Below, in pieces: positions 1 through 6,363 of a DNA stretch of 8,389 nucleotides; the first letter of the stretch is position 1, and every line of letters begins with the position of its first letter. The notes below the pieces were generated by a model. The model was not told the DNA's origin and ran no database searches. It saw only the letters and a program-made list of their open reading frames with translations. The stretch covers positions 1-8,389 of the forward strand of contig CAMNBS010000041.1 in the NCBI GenBank assembly GCA_946533175.1, in the 5' to 3' direction. The stretch is from an uncultured Clostridia bacterium (GTDB lineage: Bacteria > Bacillota_I > Bacilli_A > RF39 > UBA660). The translations under genes were made by a program, and so were the position numbers.

Positions 1-14
1 ATATAGGAGGATGT

Positions 15-563
15 ATGATTATTTATATTATTATTGGGGTTTTATTATTAATACTTATTTATGTTTTTATTACATTTAATGGTTTTATTAAGCTAGAAAA
101 CAAAGTCAATGAATCTTTTGCTACCATGGATGTTTATTTAAAGAAAAGATGGGACTTAATTCCTAATATTGTTGAAACAGTTAAAGGCTATGCTAAACAT
201 GAAAAAGATACTTTAGAAGATGTTATTAAATTGCGTAATAGTGTCTATGACAATATGAATGATGAAACGAAATTAAAAACTAATGAAAGATTAACTAATG
301 ATATTCATAAAATTATGGTTTTAGCCGAAAGCTATCCTGATTTAAAAGCTAGTGATTCTTTTCGCGATTTATCAAAAAATCTTACAAAAGTAGAGGATGA
401 AATAGCTCAGTCTAGAAAATATTATAATGCAACGGTTCGTCTTTTTAATAATAAAATTGGCATGATTCCTAGTAATATTGTTGCTAAAATATTTGGTTAT
501 AAAAAGAAAAAGATGTTTGAAGCTAGTAATGATGAACGTGATAATGTTAAGGTGGAATTATGA
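15..563 (+). CDS. lemA: LemA family membrane protein
   Basis: A 182-residue protein with one N-terminal membrane helix (about residues 2-24) followed by a long, charged, helical domain. The stretch after the helix (KLENKVNESFATMDVYLKKR, then W46 and DLIPNIVETVKGYA) is the signature of the LemA family: a conserved block in which a small residue, an Arg/Lys and LIPNLV precede the helical repeat. The length matches the family (about 180-200). LemA proteins are membrane-anchored and their function is poorly defined; in many Bacillota they are encoded beside DUF2207 or TPM-domain membrane proteins, as here. The start at 15 has AGGAGG at 5-10, a short spacing of 4 bases. The gene ends in TGA, which overlaps the next ATG (ATGA), so translation is probably coupled. 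Its promoter lies outside the window. Family assignment is secure; function is not. Confidence 0.93.
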   Translation: MIIYIIIGVLLLILIYVFITFNGFIKLENKVNESFATMDVYLKKRWDLIPNIVETVKGYAKHEKDTLEDVIKLRNSVYDNMNDETKLKTNERLTNDIHKIMVLAESYPDLKASDSFRDLSKNLTKVEDEIAQSRKYYNATVRLFNNKIGMIPSNIVAKIFGYKKKKMFEASNDERDNVKVEL

Positions 564-2746
564 TAATTTTAATACTTGTTTTAATAATTTTTATCGCGCC
601 ATTTGTTATTAATAAAGTTAAAGATGATACAAAACGTCAAAAGTATTTCAAGTGGTATATCTTCTTTTTTATAGGTTTTTGTTTTATAGTAAGTATCTCT
701 CAAAGCTCTTTAAATAGTTTAAATAATAATCTAAGTTTCAAAAATATTTTTGGAATTAGTTTAGATGAAAAAGAAACAGTTGCTGATGGTTTTACTATTG
801 AAGGATATGAAACTGTAATTAATGTAGAACTTGATAATAAAGTATATGTTACAGAAAATATTGATGTTAATTTCTATGGTTCTAATAAACATGGAATATA
901 TAGATTTATACCATATTGGTTAGAATATACTGGTATGGATAATAAAACAATTAAAAGACGATCAAATATTTTAAATTTACGGGCTGTTGATGAAAATTAT
1001 ACATTGGATAAAGTAAATAAAAAAGCTCGAATTAAAATTGGTGATAAGGATTTAATAGTTTATGGTGATCATAGTTATCAAATAAAATATACTTATGACA
1101 TGGGAAAAGATCCTTTTGAGGGATTTGATGAATTTATCTTTAATGCTTTTGGTGACTATTGGGGTACTCAAATAAAGAAACCTAAAATAGTTATTAATAT
1201 GCCTAAAAAAATAAGTAATAGTACAATAAATTTTTATACTGATAGATATCGTAAAAATAATATTAATGATTTAATTGATTATAGTATTGACGGGGAAACC
1301 ATAACAATTAAAGGAAAAGATAATTTAAGACTAAATGGTTCATTAGTCGTTGATATTGGATTACCAGAGGGATATTTTGTTGGTGGAAGTTATACATATG
1401 GCTTTGGTTCTTTCTTCTTGTCAATGCTTATTTTAGGTATTACTGGATACATTATTTATATGTGGTCTAAATATGGCAAAGATTATGAAAAAAGAGTACC
1501 AACTGTTGAGTTTTATCCACCGGATAATTTGAATTCAGCGGAAATAGGATATATTTATAATCGAAGAAAAACAAGCAAAAAATTAACTATTTCTTTAATC
1601 ATTCAATTAGCTAGTAAAGGTTATATTAGAATAGATGAAGAAAAAGGTAAAAGAAAAAAAGATGATAAAATAAAAATTACTAAATTGTTAGTAAAACCTA
1701 AAGAAGTAAAAAAGCTTAACGATTGTGTCTTAGAAAAAAGAAGAATAATTGTTAAAAAAATGCGTGATGTAGATCATAACTTAAATGAAAAAGAAACATC
1801 TGTTATGAAATATCTTTTTAAAGATAATTATATTGTTTCACTTGGCGAAAATATAGATTTATTTTTAGATGTCAAAGATAATCTTGTAAAAAATGGTTAT
1901 GTGGAAATAATTAGTGATAATACCAAAGATATAGAAAAGAAAAATGAAAAAATTAAAGAAGATTATGCCAAATTAGTAGAAGAATATAATACTTGTTATG
2001 AGAATTACACTAAAGAGATGGATGAATACAATAAAAAGCGTGCTTCTTTAGAACCTAAAACGGCAATGGAGAATATTGTCTATAGTAAGCTTTTTGAAGC
2101 AGGTAATGAAGTAATTTTAAGTGAACATAAGAGTTTTTATACGGCTTTTTCTGATATTAATAATAATTTGGAAAGTGTGTTTAAAAAGAAAGTATATGAT
2201 TTAGATGCTAAAAGTAAGAAAGTTAAAGCCCGAATTCTTAATTTAATTGTAATCATTTTAAATATAATATCTTTCCTTGTTATTGAAGATTTAGATCCAA
2301 AATTAAGTTTTATTTATTATGTATCATTTGGATGTATCCTAGTTAATATTTTCTTTACTATCATTATGGGTAGAAAAACTGATTATGGTGAAATAATAAC
2401 CGCTCGAGTTAAAGGATTTAGAGAATTTTTAGTTACTGCTGAAAAAGAAAAATTAGAAGCTCTTGTTGAAAAAAATCCTCATTATTTTTATGATATTTTG
2501 CCATATACTTATGTCTTAAATGTTTCAAAGAAATGGATTAAGAAATTCGAAGATATTCCTATGCCAGAAGTTAATATGGGAAATGTCGACTATACCAACG
2601 GTGATTTTATTTTTACTAGTATTGGTAATAATGTATATTATCCTGTCTCATCATCAGGAAGTAGTGGTGGTTGCTCTTCTTGTGGGGGAGGTTGTTCATC
2701 ATGTGGCGGTGGATGCTCATCCTGCGGTGGAGGAGGTTCATGGTAG
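560..2746 (+). CDS. DUF2207-type membrane protein with a Cys/Gly-rich repeat tail
   Basis: A 728-residue predicted integral membrane protein. The order is: two N-terminal helices (about 2-18 and 31-48) separated by a Lys/Arg-rich loop; an extracytoplasmic domain (about 75-275) with the DUF2207 pattern VYVTENIDVNF...HGIYRFIPYW (95-120); a helix (about 280-301); a cytoplasmic part beginning VEFYPPDNLNSAEIGY (316-331); a charged coiled-coil-like stretch (about 455-495); a helix pair (about 559-576 and 583-603); and the typical GFREFLVTAEKEKL...NPHYF block (619-643). Positive-inside reasoning puts the C terminus in the cytoplasm. Most family members, as I recall them, end in a Gly/Ser tail finishing GGGGSW. 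Here GGGGSW is kept but preceded by three CSSCGGG units with six Cys (705, 708, 712, 715, 719, 722). The SD AAGGTGG (549-555) lies inside lemA. The stop overlaps the radical SAM gene. The family's biochemical role is unknown. Confidence 0.9.
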   Translation: MIILILVLIIFIAPFVINKVKDDTKRQKYFKWYIFFFIGFCFIVSISQSSLNSLNNNLSFKNIFGISLDEKETVADGFTIEGYETVINVELDNKVYVTENIDVNFYGSNKHGIYRFIPYWLEYTGMDNKTIKRRSNILNLRAVDENYTLDKVNKKARIKIGDKDLIVYGDHSYQIKYTYDMGKDPFEGFDEFIFNAFGDYWGTQIKKPKIVINMPKKISNSTINFYTDRYRKNNINDLIDYSIDGETITIKGKDNLRLNGSLVVDIGLPEGYFVGGSYTYGFGSFFLSMLILGITGYIIYMWSKYGKDYEKRVPTVEFYPPDNLNSAEIGYIYNRRKTSKKLTISLIIQLASKGYIRIDEEKGKRKKDDKIKITKLLVKPKEVKKLNDCVLEKRRIIVKKMRDVDHNLNEKETSVMKYLFKDNYIVSLGENIDLFLDVKDNLVKNGYVEIISDNTKDIEKKNEKIKEDYAKLVEEYNTCYENYTKEMDEYNKKRASLEPKTAMENIVYSKLFEAGNEVILSEHKSFYTAFSDINNNLESVFKKKVYDLDAKSKKVKARILNLIVIILNIISFLVIEDLDPKLSFIYYVSFGCILVNIFFTIIMGRKTDYGEIITARVKGFREFLVTAEKEKLEALVEKNPHYFYDILPYTYVLNVSKKWIKKFEDIPMPEVNMGNVDYTNGDFIFTSIGNNVYYPVSSSGSSGGCSSCGGGCSSCGGGCSSCGGGGSW
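2672..2734 (+). repeat. Three tandem 21-bp units encoding CSSCGGG
   Basis: Three in-frame 7-codon units (2672-2692, 2693-2713, 2714-2734) encode Cys-Ser-Ser-Cys-Gly-Gly-Gly three times, followed by Gly-Ser-Trp and stop. The Cys spacing alternates CxxC and CxxxC. The protein units are identical, but five or six of seven codons differ between any two units, all silently (Cys TGC/TGT, Ser TCT/TCA/TCC, Gly GGT/GGA/GGC/GGG). This is an old repeat held constant at the protein level rather than a fresh slippage product. Confidence 0.95.
2731..2736 (+). promoter_or_regulatory. Ribosome binding site of the radical SAM gene, nested in Gly codons
   Basis: AGGAGG is formed by the last glycine codons of the upstream gene's tail (GGA GGA GGT read across frames) and lies 3 bases before the ATG at 2740. 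It decides the start of the radical SAM gene. The 5-codon-later stop of the upstream gene (TAG 2744-2746) falls just inside the new reading frame, so terminating ribosomes can restart here. Confidence 0.75.
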
Positions 2747-3732
2747 AGAGATTCGTTTTACAATGGCATTTAGGAGAACAATGTAATTTAAAATGTTTAC
2801 ATTGTTATCAAGAAAATCACAAATATATTAATTTACCATTTAATGATTTACAAAATATTTATAATCAATTTAAAGAATTACTAGCTAAGTTAAAAATGAA
2901 AGGTCATATTAATATAACAGGTGGGGAACCATTATGTAATCCCCACTTGTTTAAAATATTGGATTTAATAAAAAAGGATGCTGATTTAATTAGTTTTTCT
3001 ATTTTAACAAATGGAACAATGGTGACACCGGAAATTGCTAAAAGGATAAAGTCATATAATCCATATTATGTTCAAGTTAGTCTTGAAGGTGGTAAAAAAA
3101 TAAATAATTATATTAGAGGAAAGAATACTTATCAACAAATTGCTTTAGGAATAAAATGTTTACGTGATGAAGATATTTTTACTTCGATATCTTTTACGGC
3201 TAATCGATTAAATTATAAAGAATTTCCTAAGGTAGTTAAATATGCTAGAAAGTATGATGTGAACAATGTATGGTCAGATCGTTATATTCCTTTAGGGGAT
3301 TCATGCGATGAAGAATTAATGATGAATTACGATGAAACTAGAGAATATTTAAAAATAATGGATGAGGAAAGAAGTAAGTTATTAAAGAAAAAAATTATTC
3401 GTCCAACTGTTTCGATGTATCGAGCTTTACAATTTCAAATGACCAATGATTTTGCATATGGTTGTACAGCTGGTGAAACTCTTTTAACTGTGATGGAAAA
3501 TGGTGATTTAGTTCCTTGTCGAAGAATGCCTATTGTTGTGGGAAATTTGTTACAGGATAATATGTATGATTTATATAAGAATAATCCTCTTTTAAAAGAA
3601 TTACGAATGAAGAAGATTCCCGATGAATGCACAGAATGTGAACATAGTGAAATGTGTCATGGCGGGTTAAAGTGTTTAACGTATGCATTATATAAAAACT
3701 TAAATCACAAAGATGTTGGATGTAATTTATAG
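2740..3732 (+). CDS. Radical SAM/SPASM domain protein, candidate peptide or protein maturase
   Basis: A 330-residue protein with start chosen at ATG 2740, because AGGAGG lies just upstream and the conserved QWHLGEQCNLKCLHCYQ block begins at residue 8; a longer TTG start at 2671 would only translate the neighbour's repeat. The radical SAM cluster motif CxxxCxxC is C15/C19/C22, and the SAM-binding GGEP motif is G61-P64. The C-terminal SPASM region has the expected pattern C242-x12-G255-x4-C260, then C297xxC300-x5-C306-x5-C312 and C328, which can hold auxiliary [4Fe-4S] clusters. SPASM enzymes commonly modify ribosomally made peptides, for example by thioether formation on Cys-rich substrates. 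No fused peptide-recognition (RRE) domain fits before C15. The overlap with the Cys-tailed gene makes that tail the obvious substrate candidate; this is inference. No leader peptidase or transporter gene is beside it. Confidence 0.92.
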   Translation: MVERFVLQWHLGEQCNLKCLHCYQENHKYINLPFNDLQNIYNQFKELLAKLKMKGHINITGGEPLCNPHLFKILDLIKKDADLISFSILTNGTMVTPEIAKRIKSYNPYYVQVSLEGGKKINNYIRGKNTYQQIALGIKCLRDEDIFTSISFTANRLNYKEFPKVVKYARKYDVNNVWSDRYIPLGDSCDEELMMNYDETREYLKIMDEERSKLLKKKIIRPTVSMYRALQFQMTNDFAYGCTAGETLLTVMENGDLVPCRRMPIVVGNLLQDNMYDLYKNNPLLKELRMKKIPDECTECEHSEMCHGGLKCLTYALYKNLNHKDVGCNL

Positions 3733-3747
3733 TAAAGTAATTAGTTT

Positions 3748-3769
3748 TTAATAATTTTTGTGATAAAAT
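3748..3769 (+). promoter_or_regulatory. Predicted promoter of the HD-domain gene (TGN-extended -10)
   Basis: TG (3761-3762), one base, then TAAAAT (3764-3769) forms an extended -10 box; no good -35 hexamer is seen at the usual distance. TTAATA (3748-3753) sits 10 bases before the -10 box, as it does in two other promoters of this window. The predicted transcript start near 3776 would leave a very short leader. Confidence 0.5.
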
Positions 3770-3789
3770 ATATTTTGAAGGAAAAAAGT

Positions 3790-4368
3790 ATGAAACATGA
3801 AGTATTTAAAAAAGAATTAAGTTATATTAAAGATGAGAGAATTAGAAATAGTTGTATTATAATTTTAGATATGCTACCGGATTATTTTTATGAAATACCG
3901 GCTTCATCGACAGGAAAATATCATCCATCTTTTTCATTAGGCGATGGTGGCTTGGTTCGTCATGTTAAAGTTGCAGTAAGACTTGCTAAAGAACTTTTAG
4001 ATAATCCATGTATTGGTGATAAATATACTCAAAACGAAAAAGATGTTATGATTATGACGTTAATCTTACATGATGGACTAAAAAGTGGGTTACAATATAA
4101 TCGATATACGCAAGCGAATCATCCAACTTTAATTAAAAACTTTGTTTTGGAAAACAAAGAAAAAATAAATCTTACGGATAAAGAATTAGATTTATTTGCT
4201 CATGCTGTAGAAAGTCATATGGGACCATGGAATAAGGATTATGATGGTAATGAAATACTTCCTAAACCCAAAACAAAGTATGAAAATTTTGTTCATATGT
4301 GTGATTTTTTATCCAGTAAAAAGTTTTTGGATGTTAAGTTTGTGGATAATGAAATTGTTGATAGATAA
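3790..4368 (+). CDS. HD-domain phosphohydrolase, substrate unknown
   Basis: A 192-residue soluble protein. The start at 3790 is preferred over an upstream ATG at 3760, because AAGGAA lies at 3778-3783 with good spacing and because the predicted -10 box lies downstream of 3760. HD-superfamily metal ligands are visible in order: H58 in GGLVRHVKVA, H94-D95 in LILHDGLKSG, H138 and H143 in AHAVESHMG, and D172 in HMCDFLSS. This is the arrangement of metal-dependent phosphohydrolases acting on nucleotides or nucleic acids; the HPSFSLGDGGLVRH block recalls the HD domain of YhaM-like 3'-5' exoribonucleases, but the OB-fold domain of YhaM is absent. It stands between the radical SAM gene and a lipoprotein gene with its own predicted promoter, so the context does not reveal the substrate. 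Fold assignment is firm, function open. Confidence 0.85.
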   Translation: MKHEVFKKELSYIKDERIRNSCIIILDMLPDYFYEIPASSTGKYHPSFSLGDGGLVRHVKVAVRLAKELLDNPCIGDKYTQNEKDVMIMTLILHDGLKSGLQYNRYTQANHPTLIKNFVLENKEKINLTDKELDLFAHAVESHMGPWNKDYDGNEILPKPKTKYENFVHMCDFLSSKKFLDVKFVDNEIVDR

Positions 4369-4372
4369 AAAG

Positions 4373-4394
4373 TTAATAATTTTTATGAAATAAT
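4373..4394 (+). promoter_or_regulatory. Predicted promoter of the lipoprotein gene
   Basis: TG (4386-4387), one base, then AATAAT (4389-4394, five of six to consensus) gives an extended -10 box. TTAATA (4373-4378) lies 10 bases upstream. The 23 bases 4373-4395 match 3748-3770, upstream of the HD gene, at 20 positions. A perfect 15-bp palindrome overlaps its downstream edge (4392-4406). Confidence 0.42.
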
Positions 4395-4406
4395 AATAGT
4401 ATTATT
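4392..4406. repeat. 15-bp perfect palindrome before the lipoprotein gene
   Basis: AATAATA-G-TATTATT is a perfect 7-bp inverted repeat around one G, between the predicted -10 box and the AGGAGG at 4408-4413. It could be an operator or a small hairpin near the ribosome binding site. In such AT-rich DNA it may also be chance. Confidence 0.35.
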
Positions 4407-4417
4407 GAGGAGGGAAA

Positions 4418-4876
4418 ATGAAAAAAAGATTATTATTAATACCGTTATTTATGCTTTTAATTACTGGTTGTGGAGAAGAAAAGAAAGGAAGTATTGCTTG
4501 TACATTAAATAGTAATGATGTTGTAAATAATTATAAATTAGAATCAACATATACAATTAATTATACTGATGATTTGGTTGATAGTGTTTCAACTGTTGAA
4601 ATTGTTAAGAGTGATAGCAAAGAAATTTTAGATTTATTGGAGACTCAATTAAATAACACTTATAAGGCTATGAGTGATAATTATGGAGGATATACATATA
4701 AAATAACTAAGGAAAGTGATAAAGTAAAAGCTGATGTATCTATTGATTATACTAAAATGGATGTTAATAAGTTAATTACTGATCAACCTACTTTGAAAGG
4801 GTATGTAAAAAATAATCGCTTACTTACCAAGGGACTACAAAGTATTTATGAACAAATGGGGGCAGAATGTAAATAA
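4418..4876 (+). CDS. Small lipoprotein, DUF1307/YehR-like
   Basis: A 152-residue protein with a clear type II signal peptide: positive start MKKR, a hydrophobic core, and lipobox LITGC with the lipidated Cys at 18. The mature part is about 135 residues, hydrophilic and rich in Lys, Asp, Thr and Tyr. The stretch YTYKITKESDKVKADVSIDYTKMDVNKL (113 region to about 125 and on) resembles the C-terminal pattern of DUF1307 (YehR) lipoproteins, in which a Tyr-Lys-Ile strand is followed by a VSVDYTK strand; this is recognition by eye and moderate in strength. C28 and C151 are the only other cysteines and lie at the two ends of the mature domain. AGGAGG (4408-4413) precedes the ATG by 4 bases. The gene has its own predicted promoter and ends just before an intrinsic terminator, so it is probably transcribed alone. 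The role of this family is unknown; it sits on the outer face of the membrane. Confidence 0.85.
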   Translation: MKKRLLLIPLFMLLITGCGEEKKGSIACTLNSNDVVNNYKLESTYTINYTDDLVDSVSTVEIVKSDSKEILDLLETQLNNTYKAMSDNYGGYTYKITKESDKVKADVSIDYTKMDVNKLITDQPTLKGYVKNNRLLTKGLQSIYEQMGAECK

Positions 4877-4885
4877 TAAAAAGAG

Positions 4886-4912
4886 GTAAACGGGAAACTG
4901 TTTACTTTTTTT
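4886..4912 (+). terminator. Intrinsic terminator after the lipoprotein gene
   Basis: GTAAAC (4886-4891), loop GGGAAACT, GTTTAC (4900-4905), then seven T (4906-4912). Upstream A/G bases 4881-4885 can pair with the T-run through A-T and G-T pairs, so the stem may extend. It lies 9 bases after the lipoprotein stop and separates that gene from the thyA operon. Confidence 0.85.
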
Positions 4913-4928
4913 GTAAATAGTAATTTAT

Positions 4929-4950
4929 TTAATATAATTTATGTTATAAT
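4929..4950 (+). promoter_or_regulatory. Promoter of the thyA operon (TGN-extended consensus -10)
   Basis: TG (4942-4943), one base, then a perfect TATAAT (4945-4950). No convincing -35 hexamer is present; TTAATA (4929-4934) lies 10 bases before the -10 box. The predicted start near 4957 gives a leader of about 16 bases to the thyA ATG, too short for a riboswitch or leader peptide. It lies directly after the upstream terminator. Confidence 0.68.
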
Positions 4951-4972
4951 ATGTATGATGTAGAGGAGAAAT

Positions 4973-5875
4973 ATGTGTAAGTGGGATAAAGAATATTTAA
5001 AACTTTGTAAAAAAATATTAAAAGAAGGAGTAGAAGTAGAAAATAGAACTGGAATTAATACAATTAAAATACCGGGATATGAATTTGAGTTTGATTTATC
5101 TGAAGAATTTCCTGTTTTAACAACGAAACAATTATTTTTTAAAAATGCTATTACTGAAATGCTTTGGATTTATCAAGCCCAATCTAATGATGTAAGATGG
5201 TTACAAGAACGTGGTAATCATATATGGGATGAATGGGAAATAAAAGAAGATGGAAAATGGTATGCAAGTCAAATGTTACCAGATAAAAACGGTAAATTAG
5301 TTAAACAAGATGTTGTGAAAGATTTTGGTAAAGAATGGGCTCATACTATTGGTACAGCTTATGGTTGGATAGTTAATCGTTATAAATTAATTGATAATTT
5401 AATTGATAAAATAAAACACAATCCTACTGATCGAAGAATGGTTATGAGCTTATGGCAAAATGAATTTTTAGATACAGCTGTTCTTCCTAGTTGTGTATGG
5501 TGTAGTGAATGGGATGTAACAGATGGTAAATTAAATCTTTGGGTTCATCAGAGAAGTTGTGATGTTCCTCTTGGACTTCCTTTTAATGTTACGCAGTATG
5601 CCGTTCTTGCTAATCTTCTAGCTCAAGTATGTAATCTAAAAGTTGGAAAAATGTATTGGAGTATTAAGGATGCACATATTTATGTTAATCAAATTGATGG
5701 TATTAAAGAACAAATTAAAAGAGGAAAAGAACTACCTGATTTACCTGCACCAAAATTATGGATAAATAAAGAAATAAAAGATTTTTATCAATTTGATAAT
5801 ACGAGAAAGTTAGCTGATATAAAAGTTGTTGATTATCAGCATCATGGAAAAATTGAATTTCCTATTGCACAATAG
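4973..5875 (+). CDS. thyA: Thymidylate synthase (ThyA type), variant active-site motif
   Basis: A 300-residue folate-dependent enzyme that converts dUMP and methylene-tetrahydrofolate to dTMP and dihydrofolate. Recognisable elements: phosphate-binding RTG (25-27), FPVLTTKQLFFKNAI (46-60), DRRMVMSLWQNEF with R154/R155, the catalytic Cys in LPSC (C174), the dUMP-binding QRSCDVPLGLPFNVTQY (193-209) with R194, D197 and N205, and AHIYVNQ (234-240) with H235/Y237. It is longer than the E. coli enzyme (264) because of extra sequence around residues 90-120. Around the catalytic Cys the usual PCHxxxQF is here PSCVWCSEW: His is replaced by Val175 and Gln by Glu179. N205, which favours dUMP over dCMP, is kept. 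SD GAGGAGA is at 4963-4969. It is first in an operon with folA, tmk and pyrH, which fits its role. Confidence 0.95.
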   Translation: MCKWDKEYLKLCKKILKEGVEVENRTGINTIKIPGYEFEFDLSEEFPVLTTKQLFFKNAITEMLWIYQAQSNDVRWLQERGNHIWDEWEIKEDGKWYASQMLPDKNGKLVKQDVVKDFGKEWAHTIGTAYGWIVNRYKLIDNLIDKIKHNPTDRRMVMSLWQNEFLDTAVLPSCVWCSEWDVTDGKLNLWVHQRSCDVPLGLPFNVTQYAVLANLLAQVCNLKVGKMYWSIKDAHIYVNQIDGIKEQIKRGKELPDLPAPKLWINKEIKDFYQFDNTRKLADIKVVDYQHHGKIEFPIAQ

Positions 5876-5883
5876 GAGGGAAA

Positions 5884-6363
5884 ATGATATCAATAATTGC
5901 TTGTGTTGGGAAAAACTTAGAACTTGGTAAAAATAATGATTTAATATGGCATTTACCTAATGATTTAAAATATTTTAAAAATGTTACGAAGGGGAAGACT
6001 GTAATTATGGGAAGGAAAACTTTTGAATCCCTTCCTGGAGTGCTTCCAAAAAGGCGTAATATTGTTCTTCAACTTAAAGAAGAAAGTATTATAGATGGCG
6101 TTGAAATATTTAATAGTATTCCTGATATTCTTGAAAATGTAAAAAATGAAGAGGAAACATTTATTATTGGTGGTGCAAGTATTTATCGTCAATTTCTTCC
6201 TTATGCTAAAAAGCTTTATTTAACAGAAGTAGAAAAAAGTTGTAAAAATCCAGACGTTTATTTTCCTAAATTCGATAAAAGAAAATATAAAAAGACTATT
6301 GTTGGCCATGGCGAAGATAATAATATTAAATATCATTTTGTTGTTTATGAAAGGAGAAAATAA
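5884..6363 (+). CDS. folA: Dihydrofolate reductase
   Basis: A 159-residue NADPH-dependent enzyme reducing dihydrofolate to tetrahydrofolate; length is typical. Visible motifs: N-terminal strand ISIIACVGKN; LIWHLPNDLKYFK (20-32) with W22 and the catalytic acid D27; VIMGRKTFES (40-49) with the NADPH-binding Arg-Lys-Thr; the IIGGASIYRQFL stretch (94-105) with the Gly-Gly of the cofactor fold; and the C-terminal HFVVYERR strand. The SD AGGAGGG (5874-5880) overlaps the thyA stop codon, 3 bases before the ATG, which indicates translational coupling. ThyA is the main producer of dihydrofolate, so the pair forms a closed folate cycle. The stop TAA shares its last A with the tmk ATG. No odd residues were seen at the catalytic positions, and this is a chromosomal-type enzyme rather than a plasmid resistance variant. 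Confidence 0.96.
   Translation: MISIIACVGKNLELGKNNDLIWHLPNDLKYFKNVTKGKTVIMGRKTFESLPGVLPKRRNIVLQLKEESIIDGVEIFNSIPDILENVKNEEETFIIGGASIYRQFLPYAKKLYLTEVEKSCKNPDVYFPKFDKRKYKKTIVGHGEDNNIKYHFVVYERRK

Noticed and set aside
2671..2739. A longer start (TTG at 2671) for the radical SAM protein
   Set aside because: It would translate the Cys/Gly repeat region in another frame, giving a Trp/Arg-rich extension with no family match; ATG 2740 has AGGAGG and begins just before the conserved block.
2520..2786. An 88-residue reading frame across the end of the DUF2207 gene
   Set aside because: It lies inside two well-supported genes in another frame, and its Val/Ala-rich end is merely the repeat DNA read out of frame.
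3435..3632. A minus-strand reading frame inside the radical SAM gene
   Set aside because: It is antisense to the SPASM coding region, with no ribosome binding site or recognisable motif.
2746..3790. A separate small precursor peptide for the radical SAM enzyme
   Set aside because: No short reading frame with leader and Cys-rich core lies beside the enzyme; the only Cys-rich sequence nearby is the tail of the membrane protein.
4365..4386. A 7-bp AT hairpin after the HD gene as a terminator
   Set aside because: ATAAAAA/TTTTTAT with an 8-base loop has no G-C pair and coincides with the predicted promoter; AT-richness explains it.
4951..4972. A folate or nucleotide riboswitch before thyA
   Set aside because: The predicted leader is only about 16 bases, too short for any structured sensor.
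5965..6192. A minus-strand reading frame inside folA
   Set aside because: It is antisense to a firm dihydrofolate reductase gene; its Phe/Asn/Lys-rich product looks like reversed AT-rich DNA.
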